A DNA stretch of 64,000 nucleotides from an uncultured Lachnospiraceae bacterium. Its GTDB lineage: Bacteria > Bacillota > Clostridia > Lachnospirales > Lachnospiraceae. Position numbers and translations under genes: made by a program. A model generated the notes under the pieces. The model saw only the letters and a list, made by a program, of their open reading frames with translations. It was not told the DNA's origin and did no database searches. The stretch is from NCBI GenBank assembly GCA_947571775.1, contig CANOZK010000005.1, positions 62,001 to 126,000 on the forward strand. Reading direction: 5' to 3'. Below are positions 25,796-35,474 of this stretch, piece after piece; within the stretch, counting starts at the first letter, position 1, and every line of letters starts with the position of its first letter.

Positions 25796-27307
25796 TTACA
25801 CTCCTTCCTCCAGAATCTGGTAAATTTTCTTCATATCTAAGTTTTTGCGCAGGCCGTCCGCCAGCAAATCATACTGGGTTTCCTTAAACGCCGCGAAATC
25901 TACGGCCTGGATTTCGGACACATCCAGCCCTTTTGCCCGGCCGATAGCCGACACAATCCCTTTTGCCACTTCTTCTTTGTCAAAAATTCCATGGACGTAT
26001 GTCCCGTAAACATTTCCAGCACATGCCCCGTCCTGTTTTACGGTTCCCGTTACTCGATCCGCAACCTGATTCATGCCATGCGTATTCCCGGCAAACACCG
26101 GCTCTCCCATATGAATTTCATATCCGGCAAAGGAAACGCCTTGCAACTCTTTTAACGTTCCTTCCATCTGCATAAAGGTCCCTTCTACCTGGGTGCGGGT
26201 TTTCTGGGAGGAGAACACGGTGTCCATTTGCAAAAGTCCCATCCCCCGCATGGTTCCTCCGGCTTCTACGCCTTCTGGATCAGAGAGTTGTGTGCCCAGC
26301 ATCTGATAGCCGCCGCAGATTCCCATAACGAGCCGCCCTTTTCCGGCCAATTTTAAGATCGCCGCTTCCATGCCGCTCTGACGAAGCCATTGGAGATCCT
26401 CCATGGTGTTCTTTGTCCCCGGAAGGATCACCATATCCGGGTTCTGAAGCTCCTGTACGGATTTTACATAGCGCAGCGACACGCCGGGAATACTCTCCAG
26501 CGGATTAAAGTCTGTGAAATTGGAAATCCGAGGAACTCGAATCACCGCAATATCAATTAGATCCACCTGGCGTCCGCCGCTAAACCGCTCGGTCAGGCTG
26601 TCTTCATCTTCCACCTGAATATCCAGATACGGAGCCACGCCCACCACCGGAACCTGTGCTTTTTCTTCCAGAAGTCTGAGCCCCGGTTCCAGAATCGCCC
26701 GGTCGCCCCGGAATTTATTGACGATCAGCCCTTTGATCATCTGCTGCTCATCCTCTTCCAGAAGGATTATCGTGCCGATTAGCTGCGCAAACACGCCCCC
26801 GCGGTCGATGTCGCCCACCAGAAGCACCGGGGCTTTTGCCATTTTGGCCATCCCCATGTTGACGAAATCTTCCTTTTTTAAATTGATCTCCGCAGGGCTT
26901 CCGGCTCCCTCGATCACAATGATATCATACTCGGACGCCAGCTCGTCATACGCTTCCTGCACCTTGGGCTGCAGTTTTTTCTTATAATCGTAATAATCCC
27001 AGGCATTCATTGTCCCTAAGACTTCCCCGTTGACAATCACCTGAGAGCCGGCCTCGTTGGTGGGCTTTAGCAGAATCGGGTTCATTTTCACCGACGGCTG
27101 GATACCTGCCGCCTCTGCCTGCATCACCTGCGCCCGGCCCATCTCCAGGCCTTCCGGGGTAATAAAAGAGTTCAGGGCCATATTCTGGGATTTAAAGGGA
27201 GCCACCCGATAACCGTCCTGGCGGAAAATCCGGCACAGTCCGGCGGCTACCAGGCTTTTGCCGGCATTGGACATGGTTCCCTGAATCATGATCGCTTTTG
27301 CTGCCAT
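25796..27307 (-). CDS. cobQ: cobyric acid synthase
   Basis: 503 residues. N-terminal ATP-binding domain with GTMSNAGKS, then a class I glutamine amidotransferase domain with nucleophile cysteine in [12 protein letters not shown] (near 330) and the histidine in TYVHGIFD. It amidates four side chains of adenosylcobyrinate a,c-diamide. Also named cbiP. Its start lies 3 bp past the cobD stop. Confidence 0.96.
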   Translation of the reverse strand: MAAKAIMIQGTMSNAGKSLVAAGLCRIFRQDGYRVAPFKSQNMALNSFITPEGLEMGRAQVMQAEAAGIQPSVKMNPILLKPTNEAGSQVIVNGEVLGTMNAWDYYDYKKKLQPKVQEAYDELASEYDIIVIEGAGSPAEINLKKEDFVNMGMAKMAKAPVLLVGDIDRGGVFAQLIGTIILLEEDEQQMIKGLIVNKFRGDRAILEPGLRLLEEKAQVPVVGVAPYLDIQVEDEDSLTERFSGGRQVDLIDIAVIRVPRISNFTDFNPLESIPGVSLRYVKSVQELQNPDMVILPGTKNTMEDLQWLRQSGMEAAILKLAGKGRLVMGICGGYQMLGTQLSDPEGVEAGGTMRGMGLLQMDTVFSSQKTRTQVEGTFMQMEGTLKELQGVSFAGYEIHMGEPVFAGNTHGMNQVADRVTGTVKQDGACAGNVYGTYVHGIFDKEEVAKGIVSAIGRAKGLDVSEIQAVDFAAFKETQYDLLADGLRKNLDMKKIYQILEEGV

Positions 27308-27310
27308 GCA

Positions 27311-28369
27311 TTATTCTCCTTTTTGTATATTGTTTAAGACCTGTATCAGCTTCTGGTTCTCCTCATGCGTGCGCACGGCAATCCGGTAATATCCTTGTCC
27401 CAGGCCCGGATAATTGCTGCAATCCCGGATCAGAACGCCCCGATTTTTGCAGTCCTCCCACAACGGCCGCTCACTGTAAAAGAAGATATAATTCGCCCTG
27501 GAATCGTATAGTTTATATCCCAGTCTGGAAAGCTCTTCTCTTAAATATTCCCGTTCTTTCCAAATCAGACGTCTGCCCTCATTGACATAATCCTCTTCCC
27601 CAAGAGCCGCCACGCCCGCCGCTTGGGCCAGCGAGGACACGTTCCACGGCTGTGTGACCTGCTCCATTTTTTCCAGCAGTTTCGCGTCCGCAGATATACC
27701 GTATCCCAGCCGGATTCCGGCGATGGCGTACCGTTTGGTAAAAGCTTTTAAGATAAAAAGAGACGGGTGGTCTGCCAGGTGCGCTTTCATGGTATACTGC
27801 TCCCGCTCCTGGATAAAATCATTGAAACATTCATCCAGTACCAGCAGGCTGCCCGCTTTTTCACAGGCTGTTAAAATCTCTTTGAGAACATCCGCTGATG
27901 TCAAAACTCCCGTGGGATTGTTGGGATTGCACAGAAACACCATCTGAGGCTGTTCCCGTTCAATCGCCCGGATAAAATCCTCCCTCACCTGGAAGCCTTC
28001 CTCTTCTTTTAAATACTCGTGAACGACCTGGCAATCCACACTGGAAAGGGCCTGTTCATACTCTGCAAACGTAGGCGCAGGGATCAGCGCTTTCTTCGGT
28101 TTTAAAGCCAGGCAGAGAGAGAAAATCACCTCTGCGGCCCCGTTTCCAAAATACAGCATGGAAGGGCCGACCCCCTCATACGCCGCAGACGCTTCCCGCA
28201 GGGCTTCGCAGCGCACATCCGGGTAATCCGCCACCTTATTTGCACTTTCGGCTACCGCCTGAACCACCCGCTGCGGCGTTCCAAGCGGATTGAGATTGGC
28301 GGAAAAATCAATACAACCTTTGTAACGATAGACGTCCCCGCCGTGCTGATGTTTTTTTATTTCACTCAT
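27311..28369 (-). CDS. cobD: L-threonine-O-3-phosphate decarboxylase CobD (PLP enzyme)
   Basis: 352 residues of the class I/II aminotransferase fold. PLP lysine in LKAFTKRYAIAGIRLGYG, the CNPNNPTG motif near 155, and N-terminal HGGDVYRY and DFSANLNPLG, typical of CobD/HisC-like proteins in B12 operons. It makes (R)-1-amino-2-propanol phosphate for the nucleotide loop. It overlaps cbiB by 4 bp, its functional partner in the next step. Confidence 0.93.
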   Translation of the reverse strand: MSEIKKHQHGGDVYRYKGCIDFSANLNPLGTPQRVVQAVAESANKVADYPDVRCEALREASAAYEGVGPSMLYFGNGAAEVIFSLCLALKPKKALIPAPTFAEYEQALSSVDCQVVHEYLKEEEGFQVREDFIRAIEREQPQMVFLCNPNNPTGVLTSADVLKEILTACEKAGSLLVLDECFNDFIQEREQYTMKAHLADHPSLFILKAFTKRYAIAGIRLGYGISADAKLLEKMEQVTQPWNVSSLAQAAGVAALGEEDYVNEGRRLIWKEREYLREELSRLGYKLYDSRANYIFFYSERPLWEDCKNRGVLIRDCSNYPGLGQGYYRIAVRTHEENQKLIQVLNNIQKGE

Positions 28370-29349
28370 AGGAAACTGGTCACCCCCATTCTGAATAATG
28401 CAAAACAGATCATCCCCAGAAAGGCCGTCCCATACATCAGCCGATTCATCTGTGGAATATCTTCAGGCTCGATCGCCCGATCTTTATCTCCAATCGCCGG
28501 TTTCTGGTGTAGCTCTCCGAAATACCAAGCGTCCCCGGCAAGCTGCAAATGAAGCGCGCCTGCCGCCACCGATTCGGTCTGTGCAGAATTGGGGCTGGCG
28601 TGACATTTCCGATCCCGACGGAAGATCCGCCAGGCGTTTTTTCCATCCAATTTACAAAAAAAGCTGGCCAAGATCATCAAAAAGGCAGTCAGCCGGGCCG
28701 GGATAAAGTTCGCCACATCGTCCAGCCGGGCCGCACATTTTCCAAAAAAGAAATACCGCTCGTTCTTATAGCCCAGCATAGAATCCATGGTGTTGATCGC
28801 CTTATAAGCAAACATCCCCGGAATTCCAAAAAGCGCAAAATAAAACATCGGGGCAGCCACGCCGTCGGAGGTATTCTCCGCAATGGTTTCTACCGTCGCC
28901 TTGGCCACGCCCTCCTCAGACAACTGTTCCGTATCCCTTCCCACGATCATGGATACCGCATAACGCGCCTTGGGCAAATCCCGCTTTGCCAGTTCCTGAT
29001 AGACATTCATGCTCTCTTTTTTGAGGGAATGGGCGGCCAGAAGCTGCCAGCACCAAAAAATCTCCACAAGCAGCCCCGCCATCGGCCAGGATTTTCCCAG
29101 GACAAACAGGATTGCCCAGGGAACGACAAAGGCGCACGCGACCATCACCAACGCCAGAATGCCGCCGCAGATCGTCTCACGGACGGGATGCTCCCCCGGC
29201 TTTTGGCACCCGCCTGCCGTGCGCAGGAATTTTTCCAGAAAAGAAATTCCGTTTCCCAGCAGACAGATCGGATGATACAGCCACGCGGGATCGCCCAACA
29301 GCAGATCCAACAGGAAACTCACCGGCAAAACGCAAATATGTAAATTCAT
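28366..29349 (-). CDS. cbiB: adenosylcobinamide-phosphate synthase
   Basis: 327 residues, integral membrane protein. Opens with DLLLGDPAWLYHPI, then ENTSDGVAAPMFYF and ANFIPARLTAF, all CbiB signatures. It joins aminopropanol phosphate to cobyric acid. Overlaps cobD by 4 bp; 6 bp follow the cbiA stop. Confidence 0.96.
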   Translation of the reverse strand: MNLHICVLPVSFLLDLLLGDPAWLYHPICLLGNGISFLEKFLRTAGGCQKPGEHPVRETICGGILALVMVACAFVVPWAILFVLGKSWPMAGLLVEIFWCWQLLAAHSLKKESMNVYQELAKRDLPKARYAVSMIVGRDTEQLSEEGVAKATVETIAENTSDGVAAPMFYFALFGIPGMFAYKAINTMDSMLGYKNERYFFFGKCAARLDDVANFIPARLTAFLMILASFFCKLDGKNAWRIFRRDRKCHASPNSAQTESVAAGALHLQLAGDAWYFGELHQKPAIGDKDRAIEPEDIPQMNRLMYGTAFLGMICFALFRMGVTSFL

Positions 29350-29355
29350 AAGCCG

Positions 29356-30750
29356 TTACCGTCTGCCCTTTCTCTGTGCATATTCCAGACATTTTTCCAG
29401 AAAAGCCTTCGCCACCTGCGGGTTGCCGTAATAGTGAAAATGCGGATAGCCCACAAAAAGCTGGTTCCTGCTGTGCATACATTCCCAAGAACGGGTACTG
29501 CATGGTTTCTTTGCCAGATAATCCGATCCGCAGTTGGGGGAATCAAAATAATGGAATTCATGGGCCGGGATCTCGCCAACCTCCTGGCCGAACACGCCCT
29601 CCACCCCCTGGGAAAGCTTCACATAGCCAAAGTGATGGTTCAGCTTGGGCGTCTTATAGGCTCCGCCTGGGATCACGCCCACCATTTTATGAGCGTTTCC
29701 GTCCATATCCTCCATGCTTTCATGCAGGTACATAAAGCCGCCGCATTCCGCCACGCAGGGCATTCCCTCGGTGATCCGCTTGTAAATGCTTTTTTTCATC
29801 AGACGATTCTTGGACAGCTCCTTCGCATGAAGCTCTGGATAGCCGCCGTATAACATCAATCCCTTGGCTTCTCTGGGCACCTCCCGGTCTTTTAATGGGG
29901 AAAACCAGATAAGCTTGGCTCCCATTTTCTCCAGCAGCCGGAAATTGTCCTCGTAGAAAAAACAAAACGCGTCGTCTTTGGCCACGGCAATCGGCACAGA
30001 CTTTGGCAGACGCCAGTCGAAACCGGGATCCTCTTTTATCAGATCCACCTCTGGCAATTCTGGAGCACTCTTTGCCAGCTCCAGCATGCCGTCCAGATCC
30101 ATGGTTTTTTCCAGAATATTTGCCAGGCGTTTCAGGCGCTCCTGGAAATCGGGGATTTCCTCTGGTTTTACCAATCCCAAATGGCGGCTGTCGATCACGC
30201 AGTCGGTCACCTTCGGCACATAACCCAGAACCTTTAAGCGCAGTTCTTCCTCCAACAGCTTTTTCATCCGCTCATACATCATTGGAGATAATTGATTGAG
30301 CACCACGCCCTGAATCCGGCTGTCTTTTCGATATTCCAGAAATCCCTTGACATAAGCCGCGATGGAAACGCTCATGCCCTTGCAATTTAAAATTAATACG
30401 GTGGGAGTCTGGGTCACGCAAGACAGCTCGTATGCGCTGGCCTGGGTCGTGATGCCGCCCACGCCGTCATAAAATCCCATCACGCCTTCCATCACAGCAA
30501 TATCCGCATCCTTTGCATTCTCTTCTAGCAGATATCGGGTGACGGTTTCCCCGGTAAAAAACGTGTCCAGATTCCGGGATTTTGTTCCCAGAACCGTGCT
30601 GTGGAACATGGGATCGATATAATCTGGTCCGCATTTGAAAGAAGCTACCTTCAGCCCCCGATCCTGCAACGCCTGAAGGATTCCGCAGGTGATCAATGTT
30701 TTTCCGCTGCCGCTTGCGCCGGCCGCAATCAATATACGGGGAACGTTCAT
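29356..30750 (-). CDS. cbiA: cobyrinate a,c-diamide synthase
   Basis: About 464 residues from the ATG at 30750, which overlaps the stop of the upstream fusion gene and has AGGAGG upstream (30771 is an in-frame alternative). N-terminal P-loop AAGASGSGKT, MEGVMGFYDG, and C-terminal glutaminase domain with nucleophile cysteine in AECGGFMYLHE and HEFHYFDS. It amidates the a and c side chains of cobyrinate using glutamine and ATP. Confidence 0.95.
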   Translation of the reverse strand: MNVPRILIAAGASGSGKTLITCGILQALQDRGLKVASFKCGPDYIDPMFHSTVLGTKSRNLDTFFTGETVTRYLLEENAKDADIAVMEGVMGFYDGVGGITTQASAYELSCVTQTPTVLILNCKGMSVSIAAYVKGFLEYRKDSRIQGVVLNQLSPMMYERMKKLLEEELRLKVLGYVPKVTDCVIDSRHLGLVKPEEIPDFQERLKRLANILEKTMDLDGMLELAKSAPELPEVDLIKEDPGFDWRLPKSVPIAVAKDDAFCFFYEDNFRLLEKMGAKLIWFSPLKDREVPREAKGLMLYGGYPELHAKELSKNRLMKKSIYKRITEGMPCVAECGGFMYLHESMEDMDGNAHKMVGVIPGGAYKTPKLNHHFGYVKLSQGVEGVFGQEVGEIPAHEFHYFDSPNCGSDYLAKKPCSTRSWECMHSRNQLFVGYPHFHYYGNPQVAKAFLEKCLEYAQRKGRR

Positions 30751-32753
30751 TCTGCTTTTCCTCCTGTACAAGAAATAATGTAAATCGGGTTTTCTCCCAT
30801 CATCATATGATATCTGCCCAACTTTTTCGCACGCGACACCATCACCTGCACCACTTCTGTATCCGTCAAAGGCAAAGTCTTGATTACCTCCATCGTTTCC
30901 TGCAAAGTCTCCAGCGTAATGCAGTTGATTACCAGCCGGACGGCAGGATTTTTCTTTAGAAGCAGGGCTACAATCTCATGCAGATTCCCGGAAGAGCCGC
31001 CGATAAAGCAGTGCGTGGGGGCCTCTAGATCCTGCAACGCCTCTGGCGCCAAACCCTCGATTACATGCAGATTGTCCCGCCCAAATTTCTGCGCATTTTT
31101 TCGGATTAAATGAACCGCGTCGGATTTCTTCTCCACGGCATAGACTTTTCCAGCAGAAACCCGCATGGCCATTTCCACAGAGAGGGAACCCGTGCCTGCG
31201 CCCACATCGTAGCAGACGGCATCTTCGGGAAGCTCCAGCTTGGCCAGGGACAGCGTGCGCACTTCCTCCTTGGTCATAGGCACGGTCTTCTCGCCTGCTG
31301 CATTTCTCATAAACTCCTCGTCCCGAATGCGTCCCGGATAGAAAACCGGACGGGGATTTTCCGCGTAAAATACGCTCAATGGATCGCCCTCGTAATCCGT
31401 CAATTCTTCCGCGCGGGCAGAGAAAATTTTCTCCTGCGGATAGGATAAGTGCTCTCCAACGAACAACCGCACGTCTCCCATGCCGTAATCGCACAATTTC
31501 TGCGCCAGGATAGCAATTCCCTGAGCTTTGCCCAGAATCCCGAACGTCCCCTCATGCATCCGGATCTCATGTACCAGGTTACATTCCCTGCCGTGGGCGC
31601 TGGCCAGTCTGGCATGATCCCAGCTTTTCCCAATCTTCGCCATAAAATAATTCAGAGAAGAGATGCCGGGTATCGCCTGGATCACGGCTTCTTTTGGCAA
31701 TCCGCCTGCCAGCTTGTCCATCAGGGAACGGCAGCCGCTGTAAAACCCCACATCGCCGGATAAGGCCACCGCCACTTTCTCATACTGGGGATGTTCCAGC
31801 AGATATTCCAAAATCCGGTCTGCCCGGTATTCCTTTAACACCTGCTGCCCCGGAACGGCCACAGCCTCCGCCATCCGATCGGCTCCAATCAACAGATCGG
31901 CTTCCTGGCAGGCTTTTTGTCCGGCCAATGTCAAAGTCCCGCTGTCACCCATTCCGATCCCCACCAGGGAAACCTGGGGACGATAAGGAATGTTGCAAAT
32001 AGACTGTAATTTCTTCCTGCACTCCCAGAACGTATCCCCCTGCTCTTGCACCGGACGGCCGATAATCACTAGCTGCACGCCCTGTTGGTTGGCCGCTTCC
32101 CATTTTTCCTGAAATCCGCCGGCCTGCCCGGTATCCTTGGTCACCAGATACTTACAGTTCCATTGGCGGAGCATCGCTTCGTTCATCTCTTGAGAAAAAG
32201 GCCCCTGCATACAGATCAGATGGCTTCCGGTAAACCCCAGCTCTGCGCAGGACTGCACCACCGAGGGCAGCGACAGCACACGGGCGTAAATCCGGTTTTC
32301 ATAATCCGGCAGCTCGGTAAAAGCGGCCAGCTCTTTACTCCCGGTCGACAACAGGATATTCCCGCTGGTTCCCTTTAGATACTCCACGGCTGCCGCAAGA
32401 TCGTCTACATAATGCACCGACCCGCCGGCATCCCCGGCGGCGCATGCCTCCCGGAGCACACGCAGATAGGGAACATCTTGTTTCTTGCAGGCTTCCCGGA
32501 TATTGACGCTGGCCTGGGAAGCATACGGATGCGTGGCGTCCACCACATGCGAAAACCCTTTTTCTTTCAAAAAAGCTTCGATCTCTTCTTGGTTCATCCG
32601 ATGCCCGGAACAGGTAAAATTCTCCCGCTCCTTGATCTGCTTTCTGCCGTAATCCGTAGCCGTGCAGATATGCGCAGAAACCTGATTTTCATAGAGATAT
32701 CCTGCAAGAGCATACCCTTCCGTTGTGCCTGCAAATACCAGTATGTTACACAT
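30747..32753 (-). CDS. triple fusion: precorrin-6A reductase, CbiE and CbiT methyltransferases
   Basis: 668 residues in three enzymes. Residues 1-250: CobK/CbiJ reductase (VFAGTTEGYALA, VVDATHPYASQAS). Residues 260-465: CbiE, an SAM-dependent C5-methyltransferase of the tetrapyrrole methylase fold (VGIGMGDSGTLT, ALSGDVGFYSG). Residues 475-668: CbiT, a C15-methyltransferase/decarboxylase with SAM motif DVGAGTGSLSVEMA. Together these reduce precorrin-6A and then methylate and decarboxylate it. CbiE-CbiT fusions (CobL) are common; the added reductase is less so. Starts within the end of cobJ (8-bp overlap). Confidence 0.93.
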   Translation of the reverse strand: MCNILVFAGTTEGYALAGYLYENQVSAHICTATDYGRKQIKERENFTCSGHRMNQEEIEAFLKEKGFSHVVDATHPYASQASVNIREACKKQDVPYLRVLREACAAGDAGGSVHYVDDLAAAVEYLKGTSGNILLSTGSKELAAFTELPDYENRIYARVLSLPSVVQSCAELGFTGSHLICMQGPFSQEMNEAMLRQWNCKYLVTKDTGQAGGFQEKWEAANQQGVQLVIIGRPVQEQGDTFWECRKKLQSICNIPYRPQVSLVGIGMGDSGTLTLAGQKACQEADLLIGADRMAEAVAVPGQQVLKEYRADRILEYLLEHPQYEKVAVALSGDVGFYSGCRSLMDKLAGGLPKEAVIQAIPGISSLNYFMAKIGKSWDHARLASAHGRECNLVHEIRMHEGTFGILGKAQGIAILAQKLCDYGMGDVRLFVGEHLSYPQEKIFSARAEELTDYEGDPLSVFYAENPRPVFYPGRIRDEEFMRNAAGEKTVPMTKEEVRTLSLAKLELPEDAVCYDVGAGTGSLSVEMAMRVSAGKVYAVEKKSDAVHLIRKNAQKFGRDNLHVIEGLAPEALQDLEAPTHCFIGGSSGNLHEIVALLLKKNPAVRLVINCITLETLQETMEVIKTLPLTDTEVVQVMVSRAKKLGRYHMMMGENPIYIISCTGGKAE

Positions 32754-33477
32754 CTTTATATCCCCGCGGCGTCACCATCCGATCCCCGATTCTCTTCGTC
32801 TGGGAATTTCCGATAAATACGGTTGTGAACATATCCACAGCAGTATCCCGCAGCTCCTTTAATGTCGTCAGTTGACTGGCTTCCCCGTCCCTTCCGATAT
32901 TTACCACAGTAGCGCATACCGTATCTTCGGACTTGTAGCGGAGCATCAGATCGCAGGCTTTTTGCAGATAATCCTTGCGCTTATGGCTGGACGGATTGTA
33001 TAGACAAATCACAAAATCCGCCTCCGAGGCATGTAAAAGCCGCGCTTCGATTTTCTCCCAGGGAGTCAGCAGATCGCTTAAACTAATCAGACAGAAGTCA
33101 TGGATCAAAGGCGCGCCCAGTACAGCCGCCCCGGCCGTTGCCGCGGTCACGCCCGGCAGCACTTCCACCGGAACATCCGGGTAATCCTTGCCCACCTCGT
33201 ACATCAATCCGGCCATACCGTACACACCGGCGTCCCCGCTGCAAATCATCGAAACCGTCTTGCCTTTTTCGGCTTCCTCAAAAGCCATCCGGCACCGCTG
33301 CGTCTCTTTTTTCATCGGAGTTGTCAGGAATTCTTTTCCTGCAAAATGTTCTTTTACCAAATCCACATAAACCGTATATCCGATGATGACATCGCTGTTT
33401 TTTAAGGCTTCTGCCGCATCAATGGTCATCTGGCCGTAAGCTCCCGGGCCAATGCCCACCACATATATTTTACTCAT
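32746..33477 (-). CDS. cobJ: (cobalt-)precorrin-3B C17-methyltransferase
   Basis: 243 residues of the tetrapyrrole methylase family. N-terminal VVGIGPGAYGQMT, the CobJ/CbiH-type SGDAGVYGMAGLMYE motif, and CLYNPSSHKRKDYL. It methylates C17 with ring contraction. cbiH is the synonym in the anaerobic pathway. After a 65-bp spacer with a palindromic element it follows cbiG. Confidence 0.95.
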   Translation of the reverse strand: MSKIYVVGIGPGAYGQMTIDAAEALKNSDVIIGYTVYVDLVKEHFAGKEFLTTPMKKETQRCRMAFEEAEKGKTVSMICSGDAGVYGMAGLMYEVGKDYPDVPVEVLPGVTAATAGAAVLGAPLIHDFCLISLSDLLTPWEKIEARLLHASEADFVICLYNPSSHKRKDYLQKACDLMLRYKSEDTVCATVVNIGRDGEASQLTTLKELRDTAVDMFTTVFIGNSQTKRIGDRMVTPRGYKDV

Positions 33478-33508
33478 AAAGAAATCCTTTCTTTTCCGTA
33501 TTGTTTTT

Positions 33509-33535
33509 GTAACTGTGAAAGTACTGAACAGTTAC
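33509..33535. repeat. 27-nt palindromic element, copy A
   Basis: Arms GTAACTGT and ACAGTTAC around 11 nt, in the spacer after cbiG. It shares 21 of 27 bases with copy B at 35448-35474. No U-run adjoins. Confidence 0.6.
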
Positions 33536-33542
33536 TTTTTTC

Positions 33543-34598
33543 TTAAAATGCCGGGCTCCATTCTTTTATGGCAAAGGCGACCGTCACCCCGTCCCCGGCT
33601 GTTTTTCTCAGAATCAGCCGTCCGCCGCCGCTGGCCAAAAGCGCGCTTCGCTCACACACATTGTCCACCCCGGCCACAGACTTTACAAAAGAGGACGGCG
33701 TAAACTCGCCCTCAAGGGCGCGCAGTTCTTCCGCAGAAAACGTCACATAGGGGAGGTTTTGCCTCCGACAGTATTCGATAATTCCCGGCTCCTCTTTTTT
33801 TAGATCAATGCTGGCCGCCTGTACGAGAGCCTCTTGTGGTATCTGAAGCCTCGCTCTGGCCTCTGACACCGCTTTTGTAATCTTTTCCACAGACGTACCT
33901 TTCCTGCATCCGATTCCCACCGTAATCACCTTTGGAATCAGATACAGCGTGTGCAGAAACGGACGCTCTTTCAGAGAGGCAGTCAGGGCGATCCCCAGCT
34001 TGGGATTCTTCCCCTGCCCTTTCGGCACCAGTCCCGCAGGCAGCTCCCCTTTCCAGGGAAAATCACTGGAAAAGCCGATGGTTTTCCCTTCCAGAAGCTG
34101 GGCGGAAATCTCTTTGGCATATTTCATATCCGAAATCGAGCATCCATTTTGTTTGGCAAATACATCCACCGCAAAAACCTGGTTCAGATCCGTCGCCGTG
34201 GTGACTACCGGCTGTGCGCCGATGATCTCCGCCGCTGTCTGCGCCAGATCATTGCCTCCGCCGATATGGCCGGATAATAGGGAAATGGAAAACACCCCTC
34301 GCTCGTCTACCACCACCACCGCCGGGTCTGTGGTCTTTTTTTTCACATAAGGCGCAATGCTGCGCACGGCAATCCCGCAGGCTCCCACAAAAATCAGAGC
34401 GTCAAATTTGGAAAAATGTTTTCCCGTCCATTCTCCGATTGATTCCTCTATTGGATGACAGGACTGTATAAACTCATTTTCCACAGATTTGCATTTTGCA
34501 AAAGCATGCGCCTGCCAGCCTTTTTCTCTCAGTCCCGCAAGCAGCCTCTGACCAAGCGCCAATCCCCGGCGGCTAAAACTGATGACTGCAATCTCCAT
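33543..34598 (-). CDS. cbiG: cobalt-precorrin-5A hydrolase
   Basis: About 351 residues; the ATG at 34598 (MEIAVISF) fits the family start better than 34610. N-terminal Rossmann-like half with IFVGACGIAVR and SGHIGGGNDLA, C-terminal CbiG domain with VGIGCRKGTS. It opens the ring of cobalt-precorrin-5A and releases acetaldehyde, the step that defines the anaerobic pathway. Lies between cobM and cobJ. Confidence 0.95.
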   Translation of the reverse strand: MEIAVISFSRRGLALGQRLLAGLREKGWQAHAFAKCKSVENEFIQSCHPIEESIGEWTGKHFSKFDALIFVGACGIAVRSIAPYVKKKTTDPAVVVVDERGVFSISLLSGHIGGGNDLAQTAAEIIGAQPVVTTATDLNQVFAVDVFAKQNGCSISDMKYAKEISAQLLEGKTIGFSSDFPWKGELPAGLVPKGQGKNPKLGIALTASLKERPFLHTLYLIPKVITVGIGCRKGTSVEKITKAVSEARARLQIPQEALVQAASIDLKKEEPGIIEYCRRQNLPYVTFSAEELRALEGEFTPSSFVKSVAGVDNVCERSALLASGGGRLILRKTAGDGVTVAFAIKEWSPAF

Positions 34599-34612
34599 GT
34601 CGGCCCCCATCG

Positions 34613-35377
34613 TTACTTTGGTTTGCTTCCGATTCGGAATTCCGTGGTAAATTCCGGGTCGTAGAGTTTTGACCTCTCATAAGAACCAGTGGATACGGCA
34701 TCCCCGATAATCATCAGGGCTGTTTTTGTAATGTTATGCTCCTTTGCCGTCTTAGCCAGCGTCCCCACGGTGCATACAAAGGTCTTCTGATCTTCCCAGG
34801 TAGCTTTGTAAACAATCGCCGCTGGTGTATCCTCCTGGTAACCGCCGGCTACCAGTCTTCTGCTCAGTTCCTCCAACATAGATGTACTCAGAAATACCAC
34901 CATGGTCGCCCGGTGTGCCGCAAAGGATTCGATGCTCTCCTTATCTGGAACCGGCGTTCTCCCGGCCATACGGGTGATGATCACGCTCTGGGAAATGTCC
35001 GGCAGCGTATATTCCAGATTCAAAGCGGAAGCCGCCCCGCAGAAAGAGCTGACACCCGGACAGGAATCGTAAGCGATCTTGTCCTCGTCGAGCGCATCCA
35101 TCTGCTCCCGAATCGCCCCATAAATACAGGGATCGCCGGTGTGCAGGCGCACAGTGGTCTTTCCGTCTTTTTCTGCCTGGCGCATCACTTCCAGGACTTC
35201 CTCCAGCGTCATTTTCGCGCTGTCATAAATTTTGCACTCCGGCTTTGCATAGTCCAGAAGCTGCGGGTTGACCAAAGACCCCGCGTAAATAATCACATCC
35301 GCCTGTTCTAAAAACTGTTTTCCCCGCAGGGTAATCAAATCCGGCGCGCCCGGTCCTGCTCCCACAAAATGTACCAT
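34613..35377 (-). CDS. cobM: (cobalt-)precorrin-4 C11-methyltransferase
   Basis: 254 residues of the tetrapyrrole methylase family. N-terminal VHFVGAGPGAPDLIT, LHTGDPCIYGAIREQ and CPGVSSFCGAAS are CobM/CbiF hallmarks. It methylates C11. ATG follows an AGAAAGGAT site. Preceded by a 93-bp spacer carrying two copies of the palindromic element. Confidence 0.96.
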   Translation of the reverse strand: MVHFVGAGPGAPDLITLRGKQFLEQADVIIYAGSLVNPQLLDYAKPECKIYDSAKMTLEEVLEVMRQAEKDGKTTVRLHTGDPCIYGAIREQMDALDEDKIAYDSCPGVSSFCGAASALNLEYTLPDISQSVIITRMAGRTPVPDKESIESFAAHRATMVVFLSTSMLEELSRRLVAGGYQEDTPAAIVYKATWEDQKTFVCTVGTLAKTAKEHNITKTALMIIGDAVSTGSYERSKLYDPEFTTEFRIGSKPK

Positions 35378-35406
35378 AATCTTTTATCCTTTCTGTATCT
35401 TTTACG

Positions 35407-35428
35407 CAACTATTCAGTAAACGGTTAT
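35407..35428. repeat. palindromic element, inverted short copy C
   Basis: On the minus strand it reads as a 22-nt version of copy A with an internal gap (ATAACCGT then ACTGAATAGTTG). It faces copy B, so the two could fold together into a larger hairpin. Confidence 0.4.
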
Positions 35429-35447
35429 CTCGTATGGATTTTTGCCT

Positions 35448-35474
35448 GTAACGATAAAGGTACCAAACAGTTAC
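35448..35474. repeat. 27-nt palindromic element, copy B
   Basis: Arms GTAAC and GTTAC, same length as copy A and 21 of 27 bases identical. Its right end overlaps the cobI stop codon. Confidence 0.6.

Noticed and set aside
28549..29343. 264-codon plus-strand frame opposite cbiB
   Set aside because: Shadow of a recognised membrane protein.
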